DNA from: Closterium sp. Naga37s-1
Taxonomy: Eukaryota; Streptophyta; Zygnematophyceae; Desmidiales; Closteriaceae
Direction of reading: 5' to 3'
Assembly (NCBI GenBank): GCA_947471745.1
Contig: CANJKZ010000400.1
Coordinates: 1,488,001-1,552,000 of the forward strand
DNA: 64,000 nt
The position numbers and the translations under genes are program-made. The stretch's first letter is position 1, and each line of letters begins with the position of its first letter. A model generated the notes under the pieces. The model saw nothing but the letters and a program-made list of their open reading frames with translations. It did no database searches and was not told where the DNA came from. Positions 34,001 through 44,295 of this stretch are shown here, one piece after another.

Positions 34001-37000
34001 GCGGTGTTGTGTGAAGAGGAAAAGGGGGTAGAGAGAGTGGTCGCATACGCCAGCAGATCTTGCAACGGGGCAGAAAGTAACTATAGTTCTTACGAAGGGG
34101 AGGGGTTGGCCGCGGTTTGGGCGGTGGAGCTGTTTCGTCCTTACCTGCAGGGGCGACGGTTTACACTGGTCACGGACCATCAACCATTGCTCTGGCTCAT
34201 GAGTAACCAGACGCTGAGGGGTAGAAACGCTAGATGGGCGATGCGCCTGCAGGAATTCGACTTCGAAGTGAAGCACCGACCAGGGAAGACGCTGCAGCAT
34301 GTGGATGGGCTCTCGCGGCAGGGGGCAGGACGCTCAGGGACAAGGGAAGCCGCAGCCGAGACGGTACTGGCCGGATTGGCGGTGTCAGTGGACAAGGAGG
34401 GATGGAGGCGGAAGACGGCAAAAGAGAAGGGGAGCAGAGAGGTGTGGGAGGATGAGCCAGTCCTTGCATGGGTACAAGGGAGGGGCCCAGAAGGACAGGA
34501 AGCGACGGAGCGGGTCCGAGCTAGGGGAGTGCACTATCGGTGGCAAGACGAGCAGCTGCAGCTGGTCACCGGGGATGGCTGGCGCATTGTCCCTAAGCCA
34601 GAGGAGAGGAGCGAGTTAATTCAGAAGGTGCACACCAAATTAGGCCATTTCGGAGTGGAGAGAACGGTGCAGCTCCTGCAAACGACGTACTGGTGGGAGG
34701 GGTTGAGGCGAGAAGTCAAGGCCGCAGTGGCGACATGTGAGCCATGCAACCGGAACAAAGCGATCCTGGAGAGGAGTAAGGCAGAGTTGCAGTCACTACC
34801 CATTGGGGCAGTGGGGTACCGTTGGTCACTTGACATCACAGGAGAACTCCCGCTCTCACGCAGCGGGAAGCACTATATCTTGGTTATGATCGAGCACACC
34901 AGCAAATGGGTGGAGGTGGCGGCGCTGTCCCGGAAAACAGCGGTAGCAGTGACGGATGCGTTTGTGCAGCAAGTCTTGACGAGGTTTGGGGCTTGTGGGG
35001 AGGTGCTCACTGACCAGGGGAGCGAGTTCGCGGGGGCTTTTGACGCCATGTTACGAGAGGTCGGCATCACGCATCGCAGAACCTCCCGCTACCACCCGCA
35101 GGCGGATGGCTTGACAGAACGGATGGTGCAAACTCTCAAGAGGGGGCTGCGGAAATACTGTGAGGTAGAAGAACGACGCGATTGGGACGTGAAACTACAC
35201 TGGGTGGTGGCGGGATACCGCTTCAGCAAGCAGCAGTCTTTGAAGAACTACTCACCGTACTTTCTGCTGTTCGGACGAGAGCCCGTGCTGCCGGTGGACG
35301 CACCACGATTCATGACAGCCTCCATGGAGGCCGAGGACCCAACCCAGTGGGCCGTGGTGGCGGCGGCGAGAGCCGCGTACTTACGGGTGGCCCTGCCTGC
35401 CGCATTGGAGAACTTGGAGGTGGCGCAACTTCGGGATGCCCGCCGCTACCGGCAGCGAAAGCAGGATGGTACATCACAGACAAAAGGGGGTTCGCCACTG
35501 AAGCCGGGTGACGACGTTTACCTACGGGAGCCGAGACGAGACACGCTGGAGTGTGGGCTTAGCCAGAAGAGGTGGCGGGTGACAGAGAGACGGGAGTCAG
35601 GGGTTTTGCTGCTCCAAGATGAATCAGGCAAGCTGATTCGGGATCATGAGTCAAATGTGGCTAAGGCGCCTGGATCTCGGCCGAGGCGCGGGGACGCAGC
35701 TCCGGTCGAGAGGGGGCAGGGTCATGTTCAGAAGGAGTGGATCACGTACAAGCGAAGGAGTAAGGAGAACCCATAGTGGCAGCTCAAGAGGAGGAGAAGT
35801 GGGAAGGCGACAATTGGTCGATTGGTTGAGTGAGGAAAGGATGGGTGCAGGACGGGCAAAAAATAAGTTGTGACGTGCAGCAAGGGACAGGGTTGACATG
35901 GCGAGGCACACATAGCCACTCCTGCCTGCATGCTTCAACAGCGGCCCAACCAGCCCACCCAGTGCGCTCACCTGGTTGAAGTCCCCGGGGCGTGCGGGGT
36001 GCAGCAGTTGGGAGGCGAGGTGGGAGAAGAGGGAGGTGGCGGCGCTCTCATGCATGGGCAGTGGCACGGCTCTCAGGCGCGCCATGATGCGCATCACATT
36101 CCCGTCCACCGCTGCCACTGGCTGGTGGGGGAAGAGGGGGTTGGGAATGAGGGGTGGTTGCATGCAGGCATGCAAGGGGCGTGGTGGCGGAGAGGCGGTG
36201 TGAGGAGAGGGTGCACGGGATGGTGGTGCGGAGATGAGAGGTGACTGCTCTCACCGCCCCTGGAACCATAACCTCCACCGAGCCTCACACATGTTTCAAC
36301 ATCCCGTCCCCTTGGCGTCCACCCAACCTGTTAGAACGCAATGGTAGCCATGCTGCAGCCCAAATGTCCCCAACCCCCTTCTCCCTGCATACCCCTCTCC
36401 CCTCCCTTTTCCCTCTTCGCCCCCTTCCCCCTTCCCATCTCAACCTTCTCCCCCTCCCTCTCCCCCTCACCCTCCTCCTCCCCCCCTGTCCCTTTGCCCC
36501 CTGGCCCCTGCCCGCTGGCATGCATGCAGACCTGGCGGAAGGCGATGGAGGCGACAGCAGCGGCGGTGTAAGGGCCGATGCCCGGCACTGCCTGCAGCTC
36601 CCTGGCTGTGCGCGGCATGCGCCCCCCGTGCTGCTGCTGTATGTGCTGCGCTCCCTGCCAGGGGGCGGAGGGGGTGGGAGGACGAGTGGGAGGAGAGAGA
36701 GAGTCACAGGGGTATGGGCTCCTGCATGTTGCTGCCGCTGGATGTGAATGCATGCATTATCTTGGTAGTGTACTTCATCCCATCAAATCAAGCAAAGTGA
36801 AACGAAATGGGCGAATGGCTGCGCTTGAGTGCACCTGGAGCAGGTACTTGGCGCGGCGGTAGTAGCCCAACCCGGCCCACATGCTGTTCACCTCCTGCGG
36901 GGATGGGGCCGCGAAAGGGGAGGCGAGACGAGAAGGCCAACAATGGAGCGCACACGGGAGTCAGCGAGTGCAGCAAATCTGGCATGCCAGGCGGCATCGA

Positions 37001-38114
37001 GCGAGCGAGGCGCATGGGGAGACAGCAGATGGCACAGCACAGGGACACAAGGCCGAGAAGGAGATGGATGAAGAGAAGGGAGGGGGGCGGCGGGCGGAGG
37101 GGGAGGGACCTCGAGGGAGGCGGAGGCGAGGAGGGGGAGGGAGGGCCAGCGCGCCAGCCAGCGGCGGAAGTAGGGCTCCACCACGGCCACGCGCGTCTGC
37201 TGCAGCATCACCTCGCTCACCCACACCCCGTACGCCCTCCGCTCCTCCCGCTCCTCCCGCTCCTCCCGCGCCTCCTGCGCCTCCTGCTCCCCGCGCTCGT
37301 TCCCCCCTGCCTCCCGCGCCTCCTTGCTATCGTTGCGCCCCTCCTCCATCCGCTCCGCTTTCTCGCTCCCTGCGGCCGCTCGCCACGGCAGGTCACGCTT
37401 ATTCGCGTCGTACCATTCCATCAATGCGGATCGTGCCGCGACGACCTCCTCGTCGCTGAACCCGTACTTAATCTCCAACTCCTCTTTGGATGCCTTTCGC
37501 CCGCTCCCCCTTCCTACCTCCGCCTTTAATCTCTTCGCGGCCCCGCTCCTCCTGGACGCGGTACCCGCGGCTATTCTCCGCCGTCGCGTCGCTGCCTTGT
37601 CATTCACGCCCTCCTCGCACTCATCAGACTCCCCCTCCTCGCTACTCGCCTGCTCCGACTCTTGGGCCTCCGGTTCCCCACCCCCTCTGTCACGTGTTTC
37701 TCCCATCACGCCACGTGGCACCTCCCCCCCGAGATCCTCAATGTCGCTAATCGGAGTCAGCGGTCCGGCAGAGCTCGTGCGTGCACTGCTGGAGGCGCTG
37801 CGAACGGAGCGAGTTGGCTGTCGTATCGAGGAGCGCGATTTACGGGAAACCGGAGGCGACGTGAGACGATAGGCATCGAGAGAAGCACGCCGAGAAAGTG
37901 GGGTGTCGATGCTGGTGGCTGGACGCGTGGCAGCGAGCGGTTTTTGCGGTGGGATGCATGGCGGTTGCGAAGACTCCGGAGGCGAGGTTCGGCGAAAAGA
38001 CGATCGCGTCTGAACTGGCATGAAGACGACTGACGACAAGCAATGCGAGGATATGGCGACGTCGCGTGGCAATAAGCGTAGCGGCGACGAGATCAATTGT
38101 CTCATACCTATCAT
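28001..38114 (-). CDS. MUTYH: Adenine DNA glycosylase, MutY family (intron carries a retrotransposon)
   Basis: Removes adenine mispaired with 8-oxoguanine. Exons in coding order: 38114-37110, 36894-36835, 36654-36532, 36121-35972, 28994-28125 and 28033-28001. Phases join; 2241 nt, 746 residues. A basic N-terminal extension is followed by the catalytic region [11 protein letters not shown] (base-binding Glu), the helix-hairpin-helix [15 protein letters not shown], and [12 protein letters not shown] with the catalytic Asp. An iron-sulfur loop with C-X6-C-X2-C-X5-C spacing ([17 protein letters not shown]) comes next, then the Nudix-like 8-oxoG-recognition domain. Intron 4, 35971-28995, is 7 kb and contains a Ty3/gypsy element in the opposite orientation, between the HhH-GPD exon and the Fe-S exon. 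All splice sites are intact, so the gene can work if the intron is removed. An alternative start is the ATG at 38021 (715 residues). Confidence 0.9.
29834..30563 (+). pseudogene. Gypsy gag (frameshifted, ends in a stop)
   Basis: The first frame (29834-30277) carries the N-terminal half of a retrotransposon Gag, with [19 protein letters not shown] and [20 protein letters not shown]. The second half is in another frame, from about 30261 to 30560: [12 protein letters not shown], the typical [18 protein letters not shown] and [11 protein letters not shown]. One or more bases were gained or lost around 30245-30265. A TGA at 30558 then separates gag from the protease frame, which continues in the same phase. 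No CCHC zinc knuckle is visible. Confidence 0.85.
30564..31511 (+). pseudogene. Gypsy aspartic protease region
   Basis: After a Glu-rich and Arg-rich linker the frame codes a retropepsin: [19 protein letters not shown] around 30931-30990, with the catalytic Asp in DTGAS, followed by [17 protein letters not shown]. About 90 residues of helical, charged sequence then lead into the methyltransferase. The frame is continuous with it; there is no sign of a separate start. Confidence 0.88.
31512..32508 (+). pseudogene. Cytosine-C5 DNA methyltransferase domain inside gypsy pol
   Basis: Conserved motifs appear in standard order. Motif I, SAM binding: [17 protein letters not shown] at 31515-31565. 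Motif [22 protein letters not shown], nucleophile Cys at 31797. Motif VI: YIVENLD near 31914-31934. Motif [15 protein letters not shown] near 32028. A short recognition region comes next, then motif IX (WPTITAS, near 32262) and motif X ([15 protein letters not shown], near 32452). Total about 330 residues. The usual Pro before the catalytic Cys is Glu (ECQ rather than PCQ). A 9-residue unit (LEPEVREQL) is duplicated after motif VIII. A single TAA at 31653, between motifs I and IV, breaks this copy; both sides are in the same frame. The compact target-recognition region recalls DNMT3/DRM or small prokaryotic enzymes, but the closest relative cannot be settled by eye. Confidence 0.9.
32712..32816 (+). 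repeat. (GAG)35 trinucleotide array coding poly-Glu
   Basis: A pure GAG array of about 35 units lies in frame between the methyltransferase and the reverse transcriptase, giving an uninterrupted Glu run. It acts as an acidic spacer, or has expanded after insertion. It is purine-only on the plus strand, so triplex or H-DNA formation is possible. Confidence 0.96.
32817..34320 (+). pseudogene. Gypsy reverse transcriptase and RNase H
   Basis: RT landmarks: [66 protein letters not shown], and the catalytic YIDD at 33530. RNase H follows with [33 protein letters not shown] and [13 protein letters not shown] at 33327 lies between RT blocks, in frame with both sides. A 1-nt deletion near 33462, just after MPFGL, shifts the rest of pol into another frame. 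Confidence 0.95.
34321..35776 (+). pseudogene. Gypsy integrase
   Basis: Zinc-binding HHCC ([12 protein letters not shown] then CEPCNRNK), then the D,D-35-E core: [23 protein letters not shown] and [20 protein letters not shown]. The C-terminal region is basic with a [13 protein letters not shown] block. I see no chromodomain. The frame from 33465 to the TAG at 35774 is unbroken. The last 100 bp before the MutY exon hold a purine tract but no LTR that I can match. Confidence 0.95.
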
Positions 38115-39068
38115 CCGAGAAGAGAGAAGGTATTACTTTCTCACAAAATGCTGGCACTTACTCGGGGATGGTTGGTTGCTGTATGTCTGACCTTGGGAAT
38201 GTCTGCTGGCTTTTGAGATGGCAGGGGGCTGTCGTAACATTGACGCTTTTCAGCTATTTCGCTGCCATTTTTTCCAAACCGTGTGCTTTCGCTAAGTGGT
38301 TTCGCAAACTCGGCAAACTCGTCGAACTCGTCACGGTCGCCATCCCGATCTGTTGAATTCGCGTACCATGAGTGGATGAGCAGGTGCTAGTGCGCCACGT
38401 CACATGCCACCAAGCCCATACCAGCCCCACAATGTTTCTGGCTGCACCGTGCTGTCGACCTCGGATCGCCCACGTCACTTCTCCATGCTCTCTGTCTGCC
38501 CCACCATGGCCATCCCCTTTCCGCTGCATGCACCAAATTGCAAATCTGCCACCAATTCGAAGCAACCGCTGTTTGCTTCGCGTCCGCTCCCTGGCGAAGA
38601 GGCGCTGAAGGGCGAATCAGAATTCAGGAAGCAGTGCCCAACCTGTACCGCACCTGCTCCGCCCGCAAACCTCCAGGCCCTCTCCCGCGCCAGACCATTG
38701 CGAACTTGGGAGAGGGACCACTGACATAAACACTTATTAGGAAGAGAAGCTCTAGTTCTTTCGTCCATTCTGCACCGTGCACGCACCACGGCAGAGTTAC
38801 ATCAAGCCTCTGCTTCAAGCACGCAAGTAGAAAACCTTTTCCGCCACATGGTCGTTTTCGTCCAGCCGAACTGAGTTTCGCCGCCGCATTTCACCCGAGT
38901 GGCTCTTCCTCGCGGCCACTGACGCAGGAGTATAGATTATTACGAGGGAAATACTCGTTTATTCGCGCCAGGTGTAGTCTTGAGCCAGGTCACAGGAAAG
39001 CCGGTCCTTTTCTTGGCTTGACGCTGCAGTAGAGTACCAACCTTCGTGAAACTGGGACGATTCGGGCC
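38115..39068. other. Divergent promoter region between MutY and the ABC transporter
   Basis: About 950 bp separate the two start codons, which point away from each other. No gene is evident. It probably holds both promoters and 5' UTRs. Small frames on both strands lack family features. Confidence 0.55.
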
Positions 39069-42000
39069 ATGGCAGTCACCAGCGCTGTTGCTCGGCCGGC
39101 TCTTGCATCTGCGCTGAGCTCCTGTCGTAGCGCTGAGTCCAGACGAGCATGTGTACGCCACAGCTTAGTAACGGACAACCCCGTAACGGGTACTTATGCA
39201 ACGCAGAGTCAAAGGCACGCGTTTTCAGCGAGGCCACGTCAACGTGCCTGTTTAGGCCGAGATTCGAGCTCTCGATTCCCTTATATTACACAATTCCGTG
39301 CCAAATTAAGACCAGGGCGGCTTGCTTCTCAAGCCGCTGTCGAAGGAAATGGAGCCGCGTCTGTAGTCGTGGCGGAGGAAGAGGAGTGCGAAGGGGAGGC
39401 GGAGGACGGGTACTGTAGCGCGCAGGAGTTTAGCAGCGAAGTGAAAGAGCCCGCGGTGGACGATTTGCGCGATTCGCGCGCAGAGGAGCCGCGGAAAGAA
39501 CAACAGGCGGCGTCCCCAGTGATTACGTGGCAGCTCGTGGTTGGCCTGGTGCTGCGGCACAAACTGCGGCTAGTCGGGCTTGCCGTGGGTCTCATCGCGG
39601 GGACGACGTGCAACGTCGTGCTGCCGCGCATCAACGGTAACTTCGTGCAGGCGCTCGTGGCGCCCGTGCCCGTGCCGCTGGCGCAGCTGCTGCTGCCGAT
39701 TGCCGCGATCTACGTGCTGGAGCCGGCGGCCACGCTGCTGTTCGTGTCGTCGCTGTCGGCCGTGTGGGAGGCCGTCATGGCCGCCGTCAGGGTCCGCGTC
39801 TTCCGCCGCCTGCTGCTGCAGAAGGTGCGCTTCGCGCTCATGGCGGTGGGAGATCGCCACGAGAGCACCTCCAGAAAACTGGAACTTTAGAACTTTCTTT
39901 TCTTTCTTTCATTGTCGCGTCATCCTTATCAATTTCTCCCGCTGCTGCCCTCCTCCCCGCATCCTTTCGTCCCCCCCCTTCTCCGCCGCGTCCCCCCCTT
40001 CCTTCCCCCGGCAGGTGGCGTTTTACGACGCGCACAAGGTGGCGGCGCTGAGCGGCGTGCTGTCGTCGGAGCTGGGGTTCATGGACAAGGCCGTCACCGA
40101 CAACGTCACGCGCGACCGCGGCCTCCGCTCCATCTGCGAGGTGCGCCACTGGCGCGCGCGTACAGGGGAGAGCGCAAAGAAGCGAGAACGCGGAAAAACG
40201 AGAGCGCGGAGAAACGAGAGCGCAGAGAAACGAGAGCGCAGAGAAACGAGGCGCAAAGAGAATTTACAGCGAAGCGGAGACGGCAATGCCTTCCCCCAGC
40301 CTTCCGTCACCACGCGCACCCCCATACTCCCCATTCTGTCACCACGCGCACCCCCATGCTCCCCCTCCACGTCCATGCTTTCACCAACCCCCTGCTCTTC
40401 CCCCCCGCACACCACCCCTCCGCGGCCCTCCCCATACGCGGCACCCGGCAGTGGTGTCGACGCTGGCGATCCTGTTCGTCACCGCGCCAGACCTGGCGCC
40501 CGTGTTCTCTCTGCTCGCCCCTCCACACATCGCCCCTCCCCCCCCTCCCCGCCCCTCCACACACCGCCCCTCCCCCCCCGCCCCATACCCGGCAGGTGGT
40601 GTCGACACTGGCGATCCTGTTCGTCATCGCTCCAGACCTAGCGCCCGTGTTCTCGCTGCTGGCGGTGGGCATCTCGCTCATCGCGGGCATCTACAAGCGC
40701 GGCACGCTGCCCGTGTTCGCGCGCAGCACCGCCACCCAGGCGCGCATCACCGACTCCGCCACCGAGACCTTCCAAGCCATCCGCACCGTGAGCTCCGCCA
40801 CCCACTCGCCCCCCCTGCCTGCCTCTCGAGCCGATTATTGAGGTGGTGAGTGCGTCGAGACAGGTGGGGTTCAATTAGGTATGGCGCTAGTTCACACAAC
40901 CGAGCAGGCGCTATTTACATGCTTGGTTTTATGCATGCCAACTCCTTCCCTCTCTTCCCTTCCCCTCTTTCTTTTCCCCCCCGCCCCCTCCTCCACACCC
41001 CCAAAAACCCTGTACCCTCACCCTTCTCTTCTCTTTCTCCCCCAGGTGCGGTCGTTTGGAGGCGAGGCGCGGCAGCTGGGGCGGTTTGCAGGCCACGAGG
41101 CAGATGCGCGGGAGACGGGCACGCGGCTGAGTGTGCTCAAGTCGACCAACGAGGCGCTGACACGTGGCTGTATATACATCTCCCTCATGTGTGTCTACAT
41201 CCTGGGCGGCCACAAAGTCCAAATGGTGCGTACTGCTCATGCCACAGGGGGGGAAGAGGCAAAGGGGGGAAAATGGGAGGTGGGAAGGGGGGAAGGGGGG
41301 AAGCAGGGGGGTGCATTTTGGGGATGATGAGGGACTCTGGGGATTGGGGAGCTGGAGACAGTGGGGGGGGGGAGAGCGGAGAGAGGGTGCGGGGTGGAGC
41401 AGCAGCAGTGGGTGAGTGAGGGCGAGTTGAAGCGTGTGTGCTGATTGTTGCTCTGCACCGCCGAGCTTGGCCTCTTGATCCATTCTGATCGAATTATACT
41501 GGGTCGTTCCTTCTTCCCATGCACCATCCCATGCACCATCCCATGCACCATCCCATGCACCATCCCATTGCACCATCCCATGCACCATCCCATGCACCAT
41601 CCCATGCACCATCCCATGCACCACCTTCAATGCCATGCTCCCATCCCACCCCAGCACCCCATGCCATCCCATCAACCCAACCCACCCATCCCATGCGTCC
41701 GTTCCCCTCCCCTGCACCCATCCCACCCCATCCCATCCCACCCCACCCCATCCCAACCCATCCCACCCCATCCCACCCCATCCCAACCCATCCCACCCCA
41801 TCCCACCCCATCCCACCCCATCCCATCCCATCCCATCCCATCCCATCCCATCCCATCCCGTCCCATCCCACCCCATCCCACCCCATCCCAACCCATCCCA
41901 CCCCATCCCACCCCATCCCACCCCATCCCACCCCATCCCACCCTATCCCATCCCATCCCATCCCATCCCATCCCATCCCATCCCGTCCCATCCCACCCCA

Positions 42001-44238
42001 TCCCATCCCATCCCATCCCATCCCAACCCATCCCATCCCATCCCATCCCATCCCATCCCGTCCCATCCCACCCCATCCCACCCCATCCCACCCCATCCCA
42101 CCCCACCCCATCCCATCCCATCCCATCCCATCCCATCCCACCCCACCCATCCCATGCGGCACAGGGCGTGATGCCAGCGGGCACGGTGCTGGCGTTCGTG
42201 GGCTACACCTTCCTCCTCACCTTCGCTGTAAGCCCCTCCGCTCCTCTCCCCCACCTCTCCCCCCTCCCCTCCTCTCCCCTCTGCTCCCCTCCCTCCTCCC
42301 CGCCCCTCATCCGCGTTGCAAGCTGTCTCGTGTGTGTGCCGCAAGGTCGTTGCACTGCCTGTCCCCCACTGTTCTACAAAGCACTGCACCACACCCCCTC
42401 CCTCCACACCCCCTCCCTCCACACCCCCTCCCTCCACCGCCCCCTCCCTTGGCCTCGTGCATGCATGCGTGTGTGCCCCTCCCTTGGCCTCGTGCATGCA
42501 TGCGTGTGTGCCCCTCCCTTGGCCTCGTGCATGCATGCGTGTGTGCCCCTCCCTTGGCCTCGTGCATGCATGCGTGTGTGCCCCTCCCTTGGCCTCGTGC
42601 ATGCATGCGTGTGTGCCCCTCCCTTGGCCTCGTGCATGCATGCGTGTGTGCCCCTCCCTTGGCCTCGTGCATGCATGCGTGTGTGCCCCTCCCTTGGCCT
42701 TGTGCATGCATGCGTGTGTGCCCCTCCCTTGGCCTCGTGCATGCATGCGTGTGTGCCCCTCCCTTGGCCTCGTGCATGCATGCGTGTGTGCCCCTCCCTT
42801 GGCCTCGTGCATGCATGCGTGTGTGCCGCTCCCTTGGCCTCGTGCATGCATGCGTGTGTGCCCCTCCCTTGGCCTCGTGCATGCATGCGTGTGTGCCCCT
42901 CCCTTGGCCTCGTGCATGCATGCGTGTGTGCCCCTCCCTTGGCCTCGTGCATGCATGCGTGTGTGCCGCTCCCTTGGCCTCGTGCATGCATGCGTGTGTG
43001 CCCCTCCCTTGGCCTCGTGCATGCATGCGTGTGTGCCCCTCCCTTGGCCTCGTGCATGCATGCGTGTGTGCCCCTCCCTTGGCCTCGTGCATGCATGCGT
43101 GTGTGCCCCTCCCTTGGCCTCGTGCATGCATGCGTGTGTGCCGCTCCCTTGGCCTCGTGCATGCATGCGTGTGTGCCCCTCCCTTGGCCTCGTGCATGCA
43201 TGCGTGTGTGGCCCTCCCTTGGCCTCGTGCATGCATGCGTGTGTGCCCCTCCCTTGGCCTCGTGCATGCATGCGTGTGTGCCCCTCCCTTGGCCTCGTGC
43301 ATGCATGCGTGTGTGCCCCTCCCTTGGCCTCGTGCATGCATGCGTGTGTGCCCCTCCCTTGGCCTCGTGCATGCATGCGTGTGTGCCCCTCCCTTGGCCT
43401 CGTGCATGCATGCGTGTGTGCCCCTCCCTTGGCCTCGTGCATGCATGCGTGTGTGCCCCTCCCTTGGCCTCGTGCATGCATGCGTGTGTGCCCCTCCCTT
43501 GGCCTCGTGCATGCATGCGTGTGTGCCCCTCCCTTGGCCTCGTGCATGCATGCGTGTGTGCCCCTCCCTTGGCCTCGTGCATGCATGCGTGTGTGCCCCT
43601 CCCTTGGCCTCGTGCATGCATGCGTGTGTGCCCCTCCCTTGGCCTCGTGCATGCATGCGTGTGTGCCCCTCCCTTGGCCTCGTGCATGCATGCGTGTGTG
43701 CCCCTCCCTTGGCCTCGTGCATGCATGCGTGTGTGCCCCTCCCTTGGCCTCGTGCATGCATGCGTGTGTGCCCCTCCCTCCCACCCTCCATCTCACCCCA
43801 CTCCATGTGCCACACACCCCTCCGACCCTCCTTCCTCCTGTCCAATCCCTCTCCTCTCTCAACCACGTCTTCCCCCTTCCCCCCTCTTCCCTTGTCCGCA
43901 GACGTGCGCTTTGCGTATCCGCAGCGGGCGGCGGTGGAGGTGATAAAGGGCATCAATCTCGTGCTGCCACGTGGCAGTGTCACAGCACTCGTGGGCGGCA
44001 GTGGCGCGGGCAAGTCCACGGTCGTGCAGCTGCTCTCCCAGTTCTATGAGGTGCGCTGCGGTGTGGTGCGGTGCGGTGCCATGGGCCATGGTCCCTCGTT
44101 GCACAGGTGGTTCGCAGAGGGTGCTCTGGTGGTATTGAACGTCCTGTGCTGCCTGCATCGTGCATAAACCCATTCTGTTCCCTTACATTTCGTCGTCTTT
44201 CCACGCGCCCTGCTCAACTCTCCCCCGTTCTCCCCCCC

Positions 44239-44295
<57 letters not shown>

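Larger units (their letters stand above)
29370..35870 (+). mobile_element. Ty3/gypsy retrotransposon with an internal cytosine-C5 DNA methyltransferase, degenerate
   Basis: Order on the plus strand: gag, aspartic protease, DNA methyltransferase, acidic linker, reverse transcriptase, RNase H, integrase. RT before integrase, and the sequence types, define Ty3/gypsy. It lies antisense in a MutY intron. By eye I find no matching LTR pair: a purine-rich tract at about 35788-35806 could be the polypurine tract, but only about 165 bp separates it from the MutY exon, so the 3' LTR is missing or cut short. Ends are approximate. The copy is inactive: in-frame stops at 30558 (TGA), 31653 (TAA) and 33327 (TAG), a gag frameshift near 30245-30265 and a 1-nt deletion near 33462. 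Confidence 0.93.

Noticed and set aside
41445..44167. Open frames of 450-880 codons on both strands
   Set aside because: They arise from 5-, 12- and 35-bp tandem repeats, which keep all frames open. The real coding parts are short transporter exons at 42165 and 43902.
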